Assembly: GCF_014696105.1 (NCBI RefSeq)
Contig: NZ_JACJPO010000058.1
Coordinates: 43,250-107,249 of the forward strand
From: Microcoleus sp. FACHB-1515
GTDB lineage: Bacteria > Cyanobacteriota > Cyanobacteriia > Elainellales > Elainellaceae
Reading direction: 5' to 3'
Length of the DNA: 64,000 nt
In this document: positions 42,927 through 52,485 of the stretch, piece after piece
Position numbering within the stretch: the stretch's first letter is position 1
Layout of the letters: each line of letters begins with the position of its first letter
Program-made: the position numbers and the translations under genes
The notes under the pieces: generated by a model
The model's database searches: none
What the model was told of the DNA's origin: nothing
The model's input: the letters and a program-made list of their open reading frames with translations, nothing else

Positions 42927-43054
42927 TTCGCACCACAAAGATGAGTAGACGAAATCCGATCGACACGCGATTCTAGAAGCAAGCGAATTTTTTTCGGAAT
43001 CGATCGCCCCAGCGATGAAGCTATTCGATCTCTCTGTTGTCTAGGAGCCTTGAT

Positions 43055-44305
43055 ATGCGAGTAGGTCTGCAAGCCGCGCTCAACGATGTCAATCTGGATG
43101 CATCACAGCCAAACAGTCAGCGACAGCTAGCCATCTCAATCTCGGCGCTGGCGGAATCGATGGGGCGATCGGCTCCTTTGAATCTGTGCCTGATTCTCGA
43201 CCACAGCGGCTCGATGCACGGACGAGCGCTCGACACGGTCAAGCAGGCCGCTTCGCGCATTGTAGACAGTTTGTCTCCGGGCGATCGCCTTTCGGTCGTT
43301 GTTTTTGACCATCAGGCGAAAGTGCTCGTACACAATCAGGTGATTGAAAATCCAGCCAGCATCAAAGTCGAGATAAATCGCTTGAAGGCCAGCGGCGGAA
43401 CCGCGATCGACGAGGGAATGCGACTCGGCATTGAAGAACTGGCGAAGGCGAAGAAAGACACGATTTCGCAGGCGTTTTTGCTGACGGATGGCGAGAACGA
43501 ACATGGAGATAACGATCGCTGCCTCAAGTTCGCTCAGCTTGCCGCTGGGTACAATCTGACGCTGAACACCTTGGGATTTGGCAACAACTGGAACCAAGAC
43601 ATTCTTGAGAAAATCGCGGATGCGGGCGGTGGAACGCTCTCGTACATTCAGCAGCCCGAAGAAGCCGTCAGCGAATTTAGCCGCCTGTTTAGCCGCATTC
43701 AGTCGGTGGCGCTAACAAATGCCCATCTGCTGTTTAGCTTGTCGCCCGGAGTGCGATTAGCCGAACTCAAGCCGATCGCCCAAGTTGTTCCTGACACGAT
43801 CGAACTGCCGCTGATTCAGGAAAATAATCAGGTTGCCGTGCGGTTAGGCGATCTGATGGTGGATGCGCCTCGCGTCGTGCTAGCGAATCTCTACGTGGGA
43901 CAGTTGCCCGAAGGTCAGCAAGCGATCGCCCAGCTTCAAGTCCGCTATGACGATCCGGCACAAAATCAAACAGGCATCCTGTCTGACCCAGTTTCAGTTT
44001 TGGCAAATGTAACGCGCATCTATCAGCCTGCCGCCAATCCACAAGTGCAGCAGCACGTTCTCGCGCTGGCGAAATATCGGCAAACGCAAATTGCCGAGGC
44101 GAAACTTCAGCAGGGCGATCGTGCCGGAGCTGCCACAATGCTGCAATCTGCCGCCAAAACCGCGCTGCAAATGGGTGATCAAAGCGCGGCCACCGTTTTG
44201 CAAGCCAACGCCACAAGGCTGCAATCGGGCGAGGAACTGTCGGAGAGCGATCGCAAAAAAACGCGCATCGTTTCCAAAACCATCCTGCAAGATCCGCAGC
44301 CGTAA
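43055..44305 (+). CDS. von Willebrand factor type A domain protein
   Basis: 416-residue soluble protein. After a short beta segment, a vWA domain spans about residues 35-215. The MIDAS metal site DHSGS is in LCLILDHSGSMHG, with the Thr in ASGGTAIDEGM and the Asp in FLLTDGENEHGDND. Residues 220-310 form a beta-sandwich-like segment (LLFSLSPGVRLAELKPI). The C-terminal 100 residues are helical (QHVLALAKYRQTQIAEAKLQ, then GAATMLQSAAKTALQMG). No signal peptide, so it is cytosolic. Start ATG 43055 has AGGAG at 43043-43047. Cyanobacterial proteins of this layout are common; partner unknown. Confidence 0.85.
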   Translation: MRVGLQAALNDVNLDASQPNSQRQLAISISALAESMGRSAPLNLCLILDHSGSMHGRALDTVKQAASRIVDSLSPGDRLSVVVFDHQAKVLVHNQVIENPASIKVEINRLKASGGTAIDEGMRLGIEELAKAKKDTISQAFLLTDGENEHGDNDRCLKFAQLAAGYNLTLNTLGFGNNWNQDILEKIADAGGGTLSYIQQPEEAVSEFSRLFSRIQSVALTNAHLLFSLSPGVRLAELKPIAQVVPDTIELPLIQENNQVAVRLGDLMVDAPRVVLANLYVGQLPEGQQAIAQLQVRYDDPAQNQTGILSDPVSVLANVTRIYQPAANPQVQQHVLALAKYRQTQIAEAKLQQGDRAGAATMLQSAAKTALQMGDQSAATVLQANATRLQSGEELSESDRKKTRIVSKTILQDPQP

Positions 44306-44323
44306 CTGATTCAAACCGCAGCC

Positions 44324-44848
44324 CTATTCAAACCGCAAGTAGTGCAGCAGCTCCGCTGTCAGTTGCGGTGGCAGATTCAAGCGCTGCTGTAAATCCGCTA
44401 AATTGCCGTACTTGCCCAATCGCCTGCCTGCCACGATCGCCCGCGCCAAATACAAATCTACAGCCGGAATTTTAACGAGCGCTTCGATCGCTGCCGTATT
44501 TGCGTTCATCGGTTGCGGCGCGATCGCCCGGTCGTAATAGCAAAACTGCAAAATTGGAGCGATCGACTCCAGCCGCGATGCAGGCACATTCAAAACGGCA
44601 GCGACATCTTCCAGACACAAAAGCTGAACGCCCGACTGCGTGAGGGCGGCGATCGATCGCGCCTGATGAATCGAAATTCCCGGAAGCCTGAGCCAATCAT
44701 CCATCGTGGCTCGATTCACGTCGATGCGGATGCCCAGTTCGATCGCCAACTGCACTTCTGAAATCGATTGCAGGCGATAGTACGGGTCGTGTTTGATGCG
44801 CTGCCAGAGCGGAGTTGGACTGGAAGCAAACCAGCGAGAAAACGGCAT
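44324..44848 (-). CDS. Helix-hairpin-helix (ComEA-like) domain protein
   Basis: 174-residue cytosolic protein with two HhH repeats. The first reads DVNRATMDDWLRLPGISIHQARSI (in pieces: NRATMDDWLRLPGI, then HQARSIAAL) at about residues 42-65. The second is MNANTAAIEALVKIPAVDLYLARAIVAGR near 113-140, split by GRRLGKYGNLADLQQRL. Such modules bind DNA backbone or mediate contacts. There is no signal peptide or nuclease domain. ATG 44848 is supported by GAGGAAG immediately upstream. It lies seven bases after the TM2 gene and is cotranscribed with it. Confidence 0.75.
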   Translation of the reverse strand: MPFSRWFASSPTPLWQRIKHDPYYRLQSISEVQLAIELGIRIDVNRATMDDWLRLPGISIHQARSIAALTQSGVQLLCLEDVAAVLNVPASRLESIAPILQFCYYDRAIAPQPMNANTAAIEALVKIPAVDLYLARAIVAGRRLGKYGNLADLQQRLNLPPQLTAELLHYLRFE

Positions 44849-44855
44849 GTCTTCC

Positions 44856-45248
44856 TCACGCAATTCGATCGAGCAGTTGACGACGCTTTTGCTCAAATTC
44901 ATATTCCGACATCAAGCCTTCTTTCCGAAGCTGATCCAACTGACGCAGGGCAGCAGCAACGGCTTCAACTTGGCCTGCATCGATCGGGGGGGAAGGGGGC
45001 GGAGCAGGTGGCAGTGCGCCGTTGAAGTTGCTGTCGAATTCGGCTTGATTTTGCAGCAGATACCAAATGCCCTCGATCGCGCTGGCAAACTTGGGAATCA
45101 TTGTCCAAGACAGCAGCAGATAGACCACGCCCCAAACAGGCTGGCCTAAATAGAACTTGTGCAGCCCCGAAAACGGCGTGACGGCTCCTGACCAAGCAAG
45201 CAGCGTGGCGATGCGGCGATCTTTGGGCTGGCTCAGCAAATTAGACAT
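44856..45248 (-). CDS. TM2 domain protein with C-terminal SHOCT-like segment
   Basis: 130-residue membrane protein. Residues about 10-60 are a TM2 hairpin: ATLLAWSGAVTPFSGLHKFYLG gives the first helix and the conserved GLHKFYLGQ turn, followed by GVVYLLLSWTMIP. A Pro-rich linker (LPPAPPPSPP) then leads to a short helical tail ALRQLDQLRKEGLMSEYEFE, which looks like SHOCT (a small oligomerisation segment). ATG 45248 is preferred over an upstream TTG. It is first in a two-gene leftward operon with the HhH gene. Function of TM2/SHOCT fusions is unknown. Confidence 0.78.
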   Translation of the reverse strand: MSNLLSQPKDRRIATLLAWSGAVTPFSGLHKFYLGQPVWGVVYLLLSWTMIPKFASAIEGIWYLLQNQAEFDSNFNGALPPAPPPSPPIDAGQVEAVAAALRQLDQLRKEGLMSEYEFEQKRRQLLDRIA

Positions 45249-45836
45249 GGCAAACAAGCGATCGAAATTGTTTTTATCATAGCGGCGGCGGACTGAGTGG
45301 TGGCAGACAGGCGCGATCGCAGCAGCAATGCGGAAAGAACCTCGCGCTGTACGCTGCTAGAACAAGTTTGTAATCAAAGCAGAATCTCAAAAATCGGTAA
45401 CTTGACTCTGGACGAAGGGACTCAGAAGCAACATACTAAGAATGACGCAAAACCGTCAGTGCAGCAAACTGTGGGGCAGCTTGGGATGCAGCTATCGAAC
45501 GTTGAACACAAATTTCTGTCTACAGGGTCATCCGGATGTCAAAAGAATACAGTAGAAGAGAAGATGGGTTCTCAATCAATTCTCGATCGGTTGGCGATGT
45601 AGCCGCTGCATTGTCACTATTGGAAGTGTCACTACTGGAAGCAAAGCGCGATTTATCTGGTTTTCTAGCCCCACTGCCAGGGATCGATTGCTGCTTCTCT
45701 TTATTCAAAATGCGATCGTTTCAAGTTTGTAGGATCGGTTTTTAACCTGTTGGGTGCAGCACACAGGCAGTGTCCTACTGTACAGCCTTGCAAAAAATAA
45801 ATTGATAGAATTTTTGCGATAAAAAATCGGCTACTA
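45249..45836. other. Intergenic region, no convincing gene
   Basis: 588 bases between the TM2 gene and the J-domain/TPR gene. Short open frames exist (for example 45536-45745), but none has a clear ribosome site or a recognisable product. There is a tandem near-repeat CACTATTGGAAGTGT / CACTACTGGAAGC near 45617-45644. The last 60 bases are AT-rich, containing TTGATAGAATTTTTGCGATAAA-type sequence, and probably hold the promoter of the downstream gene. No tRNA or terminator was recognised. Confidence 0.45.
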
Positions 45837-46748
45837 ATGTCACAGATTCCCTTCTCCGCAGACTGGCTAAAGCAATTTTCTGACCCCTATGCGGTGCTGG
45901 GGCTGGCTGTGACCGCAGACGATCGCCGCGCTCTCAAGCGCTATCGCAGCGTCGCAAAACTGCTACATCCTGACAGCTTGGCCGGAGCAGACAGCGAAAC
46001 TCGCGATTTTGCCACTCAGCTTTTTGCGCGGCTGGTCAATCCGGCCTATCAAAAGCTCAAGCAGGAAAAGGGGCGATCGGAAATGTTGGCGACGCTGCGA
46101 TTTCGCGTCCGCCGCATGACCAAAGAAGAAGTGCTTGTCCCCAAAAGCGATCGTGCTCGGCGGCTGCTCAGCGTACCGACTGCTTCGATCGACACGTTTT
46201 ATGAGCAGGCTGTGACCGACCTGGCCGAAGCGCAGTATCAGCCGCTCGATCAGTTTGTGTCGATCGCTCCGCAAATTGAAGAACTCAATTTGGTTTACCT
46301 GCGGCTGAAGATGGGTGAACCGATGATTCGCGAAAAGCGTACAGGCATCATTCCTGCCACCGCTGCCAGGCCGCTCGAATTCACGCCTGTTGCGCCCGAT
46401 CCGGATCGAGTCGTGGTCAATTACGACCAGCGACACTATCAGCGAGCACAGGAATACATGAAGCACACAGAGTGGGCAAAGGCCGTGCAAGAACTGCGCG
46501 ATGCGATTCGGATCGATCCCAAGAAAAGCGATTACCATGCGCTGCTGGGCAAAGCCTACCTGATGCAAAATCTTCCCGGTATGGCAAAGACCTATTTCCA
46601 GCAAGCCCTCAAGCTCAACCCCCGCAACGAACTTGCGCTACAACACGCGAAGCAGCTTAATATTCAGCTTGATTCAATGATGAACGGAGCCATGCCAAAA
46701 GACGAAAAAGGCGGTTTATTTGGCGGCTTATTTGCTAAGAAACGGTAG
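45837..46748 (+). CDS. J-domain protein with C-terminal TPR repeats
   Basis: 303-residue co-chaperone-like protein. The J domain (about residues 15-75) reads DPYAVLGLAVTADDRRAL, then KLLHPDSLAG with HPD present, and ARLVNPAYQKLKQEK. A middle region (about 80-195) has no recognised fold. Two TPR-like helices follow, RAQEYMKHTEWAKAVQELRDAI and MAKTYFQQALKLNPRNELAL. The tail is Gly/Lys-rich (GGLFGGLFAKKR), ending in basic residues. ATG 45837. The next FosX-like frame begins with a one-base overlap of its stop. Confidence 0.85.
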   Translation: MSQIPFSADWLKQFSDPYAVLGLAVTADDRRALKRYRSVAKLLHPDSLAGADSETRDFATQLFARLVNPAYQKLKQEKGRSEMLATLRFRVRRMTKEEVLVPKSDRARRLLSVPTASIDTFYEQAVTDLAEAQYQPLDQFVSIAPQIEELNLVYLRLKMGEPMIREKRTGIIPATAARPLEFTPVAPDPDRVVVNYDQRHYQRAQEYMKHTEWAKAVQELRDAIRIDPKKSDYHALLGKAYLMQNLPGMAKTYFQQALKLNPRNELALQHAKQLNIQLDSMMNGAMPKDEKGGLFGGLFAKKR

Positions 46749-47173
46749 TGCAAATTCAAGAGTTTGTGCAAATCGAGGAATTAAGCCACATTACTTTTAT
46801 CGTGCACGACCTCGATCGCATAGCAAACTTTTTGACGGCGATCTTTGATGCCCAAGAAGTTTATTGCAGTGTCGATCAAATATTTTTAATCGCAAGGGAG
46901 AAGTTTTTTCTGATTCACAATATTTGGATAGCAATCATGGAAGGTGAATCGCTGTTTGAGAAAACTTATAACCATATTGCCTTTAAACTTTCTGAGCCAG
47001 ACTTTGAGCAGTACGTTAATTGATTAAACTCGATCAACATTGAAATTCACCAAGGTCGTAACCGAATTGCAGGAGAAGGGCGATCGCTCTATCTCTACGA
47101 CTATGACAATCATTTATTTGAATCACACACGGGGACACTTGAGCAACGCTTAGCCGCACACCAACCAAGCTAA
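46748..47173 (+). pseudogene. FosX/VOC-type fosfomycin hydrolase homologue, interrupted by an in-frame stop
   Basis: A vicinal-oxygen-chelate protein closest to FosX, a Mn-dependent fosfomycin epoxide hydrolase. The first 91 codons (46748-47023) read ELSHITFIVHDLDRIANFL, REKFFLIHNIWIAIMEG and TYNHIAFKLSE. TGA at 47021-47023 stops the frame, but the same frame continues without shift for 50 codons to TAA at 47171-47173: INIEIHQGRNRIAGEGRSLY, DYDNHLFESHTGTLEQRLA. The three expected metal ligands (His in LSHIT, His in YNHIA, Glu in LFESHTG) all remain, the third being beyond the stop. A single C-to-T change in an Arg CGA codon would explain it. GTG start overlaps the J-domain gene; GTG 46766 is possible. 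The apparent age is recent. Confidence 0.72.
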
Positions 47174-47319
47174 GCAGCGTTGCTTCCCAACCTCAAGAAG
47201 TAGAGATTTCCGACCTTTCAACCGCAACGGCTAAAGGCTTAAAGTATAGTGAAACTATTAAATGCCTGCGCCGATCGAACGGCAGACAGGCAGTTTCGAT
47301 CGCAACGAGGCCAGCAGCA

Positions 47320-47643
47320 ATGGGATTCTTTGATTCTGAAATTGTTCAGGAAGAAGCCAAGCAGCTTTTTCATGATTATCAGTCGTTGATGCAGCTTGGC
47401 GGCGACTACGGCAAATTCGATCGCGAAGGCAAGAAGATCTTCATCGAGCAGATGGAAGCAATGATGGAGCGCTATCGCGTGTTTATGAAGCGCTTTGAGC
47501 TTTCTGAAGACTTCATGGCGCAAATGACCGTCGAGCAGCTTAAAACGCAGCTTAACCAGTTTGGCGTTACGCCGCAGCAGATGTTTGACCAGATGCACCT
47601 GACGCTAGAGCGGATGAAGACTGAACTAGAGCGCCAGCCCTAG
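47320..47643 (+). CDS. DUF1825 family protein
   Basis: 107-residue cytosolic, mostly helical protein of the cyanobacterial DUF1825 family, function unknown. It opens MGFFDSEIVQEEAKQLF, then GGDYGKFDREGKKIFIEQM, RYRVFMKRFELSEDFMAQMT and a last helix QMFDQMHLTLERMKTELER. Charged heptad-like spacing suggests an oligomeric helical bundle. No signal or membrane segment. ATG 47320 is the family start. The upstream 146 bases are non-coding past the interrupted FosX-like gene. It is convergent with the penicillin-binding protein gene. Confidence 0.88.
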   Translation: MGFFDSEIVQEEAKQLFHDYQSLMQLGGDYGKFDREGKKIFIEQMEAMMERYRVFMKRFELSEDFMAQMTVEQLKTQLNQFGVTPQQMFDQMHLTLERMKTELERQP

Positions 47644-47724
47644 AGCGGCTAGGGATTGGAGGTTTGGAAGAAAACCGAGTTGCGATCGATCGACAGAGAA
47701 AGAGCAATTCAGCAGCGCCGACTC

Positions 47725-49707
47725 CTACCGACGGCTAGGTGGCGTAAAAGCCGACATTGGCTTAAAGCTTTCAGCGGGCACGCCCTGCAACGCTTTTTGC
47801 ATAAAGCTCCGCCAGATCGGAGCGACGTAAACGCCGCCTGTTGAGCCGCCGGGAAGCGGGCGGTTGTCGTCATTGCCGACCCAAACGGCAGTGGCAAGCT
47901 GGGGCACATAGCCAACAAACCAAATGTCGCGCTGTGAAGACGTTGTGCCTGTTTTGCCTGCGGCGGGACGGCCAATTTGGGCCGCGGTTCCGGTTCCATT
48001 CGTGATCACGCCCTGCATGACGCTGTTCAGCGCGGCCACTGCCCAAGGATCGAGCACAAGCTGCGGGCGCGGCGTGTTGTCGAGCAGCATTTCGCCCTGG
48101 CTGTCCGTAACCTGCACGATGAAGGTCGTTTTGGAGTACCAGCCGCCACTGGCAAAGGCGGCATACGCGCCTGCCATTTCCATTGGCGACATATCAACTG
48201 AGCCGAGCGGCAGCGAGATCACCGGCTGCATTGGACTGGTCACGCCGATCGATCGCAAAACTTCGATCACATTTTCCAGGCCAACCGACTGCCCAATCCG
48301 AATCGCTGGAATGTTGCGCGATACTTCCAGCGCTTTGCGAATCGTGATGGGTCCCATAAAGCTGCCGTCGTAGTTGCGCGGCGCATAGCGATCGTAGCCG
48401 TCGCGATAGCTGACCGGAGAATCGTTGATGATCGAATCGGGACCAAATCGACCAGAGGCAAACGCCGCGTAGTAGACAAATGGCTTGAACGCCGATCCGG
48501 GTTGCCGCTGTGCTTGAATGGCGCGGTTGTACTGGCTGCGGTTGTAGTCTACGCCGCCGACCATTGCTTTGACAAAGTGGGTGCGCGGATCGATCGCCAC
48601 CAGCGCAATCTGGTCAGCTCGAACGCCGCGTCTGCGGAGCGATCGATAGCTCGACTGCACGGACTGTTCAGCCATGCGCTGAAAGTTCATGTCGATCGTC
48701 GTCTGCACGCGCATTCCGCCTTGCAAAACGGCATCGCGGCCAAACTGCTGAATCAGTTCTTGCGTCACAGCTTCGGTGACGTAGGGCAAGCGGCTAGCGC
48801 GGAACGAGGTGATCTGGCCGAGGCGCAACGGTTGACGGCGGGCGGCTTGTTCTTCCTGGGCAGTGATCCAGTTGAGTTCGCGCATTCGGTGCAGCACGAT
48901 CGCCTGCCGCTGCTTGGCAAGCGGATAGTCCAAGAACGGACTGAATACTTCGGGCGCTTGAATGAGTCCGGCCAGCATTGCAGATTCGGCCAAATTAAGC
49001 TGCGAGGCCGACTTGTTGAAATAGCTTTGGGCAGCGGTTTGGATGCCGTAGTTGTTGTGACCCCAATACACCTGATTGAGGTACATTTCGAGAATCTGAT
49101 TTTTCTCGAAAATTTGCTCTAGCCGCAAGGCAAGCACCGCCTCGGCGACTTTGCGGCTGAGGGCACGCTCTGGCGTCAAAAACAAATTTTTGACAAGCTG
49201 CATGGTGATGGTTGAACCGCCTTCGACCGTGCGTCCTTCTTCAAAGTTGGCGATCGAGGCGCGAGCGATGCCCGTCGGGTCGATGCCGCGATGCTGATAG
49301 AAGCTGCTGTCTTCGATCGCCAGCACTGCTCGCTTGAGTTCCGGCGAAATTTCATCGAGCGGAATAATTTCCCGGTTGGCTTCGTCGTGCAGGCTGTCGA
49401 GCAACTGTCCTTTGATGTCGTAGATGTACGTCGTTTCGGCAGGAACGTAGTTACGCAACACCCGGACATCCGGCAAATTTCGGAAGCTCACGGCTAGTCC
49501 GACCAGTCCTCCCGCAACAACGGAACTGGCAAGCATTGTGATTCCGAGCATTGTTCCCGCCGTGACTTTGCCGACCGTCTGCACAAATTGCAGGGCGGCA
49601 GGCGGCTGTGCCTTGTTAGAGGCGGGCGGTTCGGAGGGGCGCTTTTTGGAGCGGGCAGTGTTGGAGGCCACAGCAGTTACTTTGCGAAAGGAATTTACAA
49701 AAGGCAA
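47725..49707 (-). CDS. Class A penicillin-binding protein (bifunctional transglycosylase/transpeptidase)
   Basis: 660-residue peptidoglycan synthase anchored in the plasma membrane. A basic Ser/Pro-rich N-tail (residues 1-45) precedes one transmembrane segment (about 50-78). The glycosyltransferase domain GT51 has AIEDSSFYQHRGIDP with the catalytic Glu, EGGSTITMQLVKN and LEQIFEKNQILEMYLNQVYWG. The transpeptidase domain shows RQPGSAFKPF (active Ser405, Lys408), SRN in VSRNIPAIRIG and KTGTTS near residue 585. The start is TTG 49707; GTG 49671 is an alternative. Neither has a good ribosome site. Monocistronic. Confidence 0.93.
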   Translation of the reverse strand: MPFVNSFRKVTAVASNTARSKKRPSEPPASNKAQPPAALQFVQTVGKVTAGTMLGITMLASSVVAGGLVGLAVSFRNLPDVRVLRNYVPAETTYIYDIKGQLLDSLHDEANREIIPLDEISPELKRAVLAIEDSSFYQHRGIDPTGIARASIANFEEGRTVEGGSTITMQLVKNLFLTPERALSRKVAEAVLALRLEQIFEKNQILEMYLNQVYWGHNNYGIQTAAQSYFNKSASQLNLAESAMLAGLIQAPEVFSPFLDYPLAKQRQAIVLHRMRELNWITAQEEQAARRQPLRLGQITSFRASRLPYVTEAVTQELIQQFGRDAVLQGGMRVQTTIDMNFQRMAEQSVQSSYRSLRRRGVRADQIALVAIDPRTHFVKAMVGGVDYNRSQYNRAIQAQRQPGSAFKPFVYYAAFASGRFGPDSIINDSPVSYRDGYDRYAPRNYDGSFMGPITIRKALEVSRNIPAIRIGQSVGLENVIEVLRSIGVTSPMQPVISLPLGSVDMSPMEMAGAYAAFASGGWYSKTTFIVQVTDSQGEMLLDNTPRPQLVLDPWAVAALNSVMQGVITNGTGTAAQIGRPAAGKTGTTSSQRDIWFVGYVPQLATAVWVGNDDNRPLPGGSTGGVYVAPIWRSFMQKALQGVPAESFKPMSAFTPPSRR

Positions 49708-49822
49708 GGCGGGTTGAGGCGCATAGCAGCAGGGCGTTCAAGATTAAACGGCTGTTCAAGATAGACAGAGTATCATTTCACCACCAAATTGGAGAATTTC
49801 GATCGCCACCCGACTTAAATTT

Positions 49823-49850
49823 TTGACAAACGCTTGCCTTGCACTATAGC
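49823..49850 (+). promoter_or_regulatory. Candidate sigma-70-type promoter for tyrS-pyrF
   Basis: A consensus -35 TTGACA at 49823-49828 and TATAGC at 49845-49850 are spaced by 16 bases, about 115 bases before the tyrS start. It is the best -35 match seen in the window. No T-box or other tRNA-sensing leader was recognised downstream. Confidence 0.45.
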
Positions 49851-49966
49851 CGAAACTACTTCAGTCGCACAGAAGTTTGCAATTATAGATACGCTGCTTG
49901 TAAATGCGCTGCAAAATTTTAGTCTTTCCAGCTTTGCTTTCCTCCTACCTGCTTTTGTAAATTCCT

Positions 49967-51202
49967 GTGAGCGTAACGATTTCTACTTCGATAACACTCG
50001 ATCGCCCCGACTGGCTCGATCGCGGCACGGTCGAGATTTTTCCCAATCAGCCACAGTCCACAAACCCCGATGAGAATTTGGTGGCGCGGTTGCAACAGAG
50101 CGATCGCCCGCTGCGAATCAAGCTCGGCGTTGACCCGACCGGAGCCGAACTGCACCTCGGCCACAGTATTGTATTCCGCAAGCTTCGGCAGTTTCAGGAC
50201 GCGGGACACACGGCAATTTTGCTCATTGGCGATTTTACCGCTCGCATTGGCGACCCAACTGGAAAATCGCAGGTGCGCCGTCAGCTTAGCGCTGAAGAAG
50301 TTGCCCAAAACGCCAAAACGTTTTTAGAGCAAGTGCGACCGATTCTCGATTTTGACACGCCCGATCGCCTAGAGATTCGCTACAACTCTGAATGGCTCTC
50401 CAAGCTTAATCTGAGCGAAATTATTGACCTGCTGGCCACGATGACCGTCGGGCAAATGCTGGCAAAAGAAGGCTTCTCGGAACGCTACCAAAAGGAAACA
50501 CCGATCTTCCTGCATGAATTTCTCTATCCGCTGATGCAGGGCTACGATTCGGTTGCTCTACAAGCCGATGTCGAGCTGGGGGGAACTGACCAGAAGTTTA
50601 ACCTTGCGGTCGGACGCGATTTGCAGCGGCACTTTGGGCAGCGTCCGCAGTTCGGCTTGCTGATGCCGATTTTGCTGGGAACCGATGGCGTCCAAAAAAT
50701 GTCCAAATCGCTCAACAACTACGTTGGACTGGCCGAAGACCCGCTGACGATGTACTCCAAGCTGGAGAAAACGCCCGATCGCCTCTTGAACGACTACGTG
50801 GAACTGCTGACCAACCTGCCGCTTGACTCGCTGCCAGATGCCCCCCGCGATCGCCAAAAGCTGCTCGCGCTCGATGTTGTCCGACAGTATCACGGCGAGG
50901 AAGCTGCCCAAGCTGCCCAAAATGCTGCCCTGTCGATCGTGCAGGGCGACGCAACTCAAGCGCAATCTGTCCCAGAATTCTCTCTCTCAAACATTCAGTT
51001 TCCCGCCAAACTGTTTTACATCTTGGGTGCAAGCGGTTTATGCAAAAGCGGCGGCGAGGGACGGCGGCAGATTCAAGGCGGTGCGGTGCGGCTTGATGGC
51101 GATCGCATCCAAGCAGTCGATCTCAGCTTTGATCAGCCTGCGGAGCTAATCGGCAAAGTGCTCCAGGTCGGTAAAAATAAATTCGTCCGCCTCGTTGCCT
51201 AA
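49967..51202 (+). CDS. tyrS: Tyrosyl-tRNA synthetase
   Basis: 411-residue class I aminoacyl-tRNA synthetase charging tRNA-Tyr. [20 protein letters not shown] carries the HIGH motif as HLGH from residue 63. [32 protein letters not shown] (KMSKS intact) and [12 protein letters not shown] are family blocks of the TyrRS group with the shorter HIGH-to-KMSKS region. An S4-like C-terminal domain follows ([20 protein letters not shown]). Start is GTG 49967. It is followed four bases later by pyrF, and both share the promoter at 49823. Confidence 0.95.
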   Translation: MSVTISTSITLDRPDWLDRGTVEIFPNQPQSTNPDENLVARLQQSDRPLRIKLGVDPTGAELHLGHSIVFRKLRQFQDAGHTAILLIGDFTARIGDPTGKSQVRRQLSAEEVAQNAKTFLEQVRPILDFDTPDRLEIRYNSEWLSKLNLSEIIDLLATMTVGQMLAKEGFSERYQKETPIFLHEFLYPLMQGYDSVALQADVELGGTDQKFNLAVGRDLQRHFGQRPQFGLLMPILLGTDGVQKMSKSLNNYVGLAEDPLTMYSKLEKTPDRLLNDYVELLTNLPLDSLPDAPRDRQKLLALDVVRQYHGEEAAQAAQNAALSIVQGDATQAQSVPEFSLSNIQFPAKLFYILGASGLCKSGGEGRRQIQGGAVRLDGDRIQAVDLSFDQPAELIGKVLQVGKNKFVRLVA

Positions 51203-51206
51203 ATCC

Positions 51207-51926
51207 ATGTCAAATCCTGCTGAGAAAATTATTGTGCCGCTGGACGTGTCGAGCGAGGAGGAAGCGATCGCCTGGATCGATCGCCTGCCGCAAGTTGGCT
51301 TTTGGAAAGTCGGCCTGGAACTGTTTGTCAGCAGCGGTCCCAGCATCCTCGAAACGCTGAAAGCTCGTCAAAAGCAGGTTTTTCTTGATCTGAAGCTACA
51401 CGACATTCCAAACACAATGGCAGGAGCTTGTCGCGCCGCAGGCAGCTATGGCGTCGATTTGCTCACTGTCCACGCCACTGCTGGCAAAGATGCCCTTAAA
51501 GCGGCACAAACCGCCGCAGAAGCAGGAGCACAGGCCGCAAATCAACCCCCACCAAAGCTAATTGCCATTACAGTCTTAACAAGTTTATCTGCACGAGTTT
51601 TGGCTTTCGACCTGAAGATTCCGCTGGAGCTACCGGAATACGCGCTGCAAATGGCGCTGCTGGCGCAAGATAGCGGATTGGCCGGAGCGGTTTGCTCTCC
51701 GCAAGAAGTAGAGCAACTGCGATCGATTTGTGGTGATTCCTTTTTGCTCGTTTGTCCGGGTGTGCGTCCCACTTGGGCAGAAGCAGGCGACCAAAAGCGA
51801 TCGCTAACGCCTGCTCAAGCGATGAAAGCGGGCGCAAATCATCTGGTGATTGGTCGTCCTATTACAACTGCACCTGATCCAGCCGCCGCCTTCGATCGCA
51901 TTTGTGATGAAATTGCCGCAGGTTAG
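51207..51926 (+). CDS. pyrF: Orotidine 5'-phosphate decarboxylase
   Basis: 239-residue cytosolic enzyme making UMP from OMP, the last step of pyrimidine synthesis. The N-terminal strand IIVPLDVSS and the catalytic [12 protein letters not shown] (the D-x-K-x-x-D array) are intact. [27 protein letters not shown] and [18 protein letters not shown] close the barrel and bind phosphate. Normal length for the bacterial group. ATG 51207 lies four bases after the tyrS stop. A secreted protein gene starts four bases beyond its stop, suggesting a three-gene transcript. Confidence 0.95.
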   Translation: MSNPAEKIIVPLDVSSEEEAIAWIDRLPQVGFWKVGLELFVSSGPSILETLKARQKQVFLDLKLHDIPNTMAGACRAAGSYGVDLLTVHATAGKDALKAAQTAAEAGAQAANQPPPKLIAITVLTSLSARVLAFDLKIPLELPEYALQMALLAQDSGLAGAVCSPQEVEQLRSICGDSFLLVCPGVRPTWAEAGDQKRSLTPAQAMKAGANHLVIGRPITTAPDPAAAFDRICDEIAAG

Positions 51927-51930
51927 TTTG

Positions 51931-52485
51931 ATGTGTCGCTTGTATGGCTGGCTGGCTGCTATCGGTTTTGGGTTGGGTCTGCTGCCGCTTCCGGTTCTGG
52001 CGGAGGTGGAACGCCCGATTCGCCCGTCGATCGATTGCCCAACGGATTTGTCCGCTTTAACAACTTTGCTGCTGCGAGATTTGCCCAGCTATGCGAATCG
52101 GGTGACGCAGCGATCGTTCACAAATTTTGATACTCCAGCGACTCGACCTGGATATGTTTTAGTCGCGGGTCGGCCTGAATTTGAGCCGCTTTCGCGGGGG
52201 CCAGGTGAATACTTGCCGACCACAACAGCCGAGCCGCAGCAGCTTTTTTTCACCACCTTGGAGCGGCAATATGTTGATGATCAAGCGATCAATCTTCAGC
52301 ACTATCACTGGATTTTTCTGGCGCAGGAATCCGATGGCTGGTGGCTGGTGACAATGCGATCGCAACTGGGCAATCTGCCTGCTGACCAGCCACCTACACC
52401 GCCCCAAGATACGAGCGACGGCGCGATCGCCCAGGCCATCCGCTTGTGGCTGCGCGACTGCCGCCATCGCTCGATCGCACCTTAG
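51931..52485 (+). CDS. Hypothetical secreted protein
   Basis: 184-residue exported protein of unknown function. The signal peptide is about residues 1-24 (LYGWLAAIGFGLGLLPLPVLA, cleavage before EVERP). The mature part has DCPTDLSALTTLLLRDLPSYAN, then LEPL-like EFEPLSRGPGEYLPTT and HYHWIFLAQESDGWWLVTMRSQ. It includes a C-terminal RLWLRDCRHRSIAP, and two Cys could form a disulfide. ATG 51931 follows the pyrF stop by four bases; an ATG at 51907 overlapping pyrF is also possible. It resembles conserved hypothetical cyanobacterial proteins; no catalytic motif. Confidence 0.7.
   Translation: MCRLYGWLAAIGFGLGLLPLPVLAEVERPIRPSIDCPTDLSALTTLLLRDLPSYANRVTQRSFTNFDTPATRPGYVLVAGRPEFEPLSRGPGEYLPTTTAEPQQLFFTTLERQYVDDQAINLQHYHWIFLAQESDGWWLVTMRSQLGNLPADQPPTPPQDTSDGAIAQAIRLWLRDCRHRSIAP

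Noticed and set aside
45297..45745. Two short plus-strand frames in the intergenic region
   Set aside because: No ribosome site or protein-like sequence; they include sequence with no hydrophobic or charged pattern expected of a folded protein.
51850..51930. Longer start of the secreted hypothetical gene inside pyrF
   Set aside because: It would overlap pyrF by up to 77 bases; the signal peptide is complete from ATG 51931.
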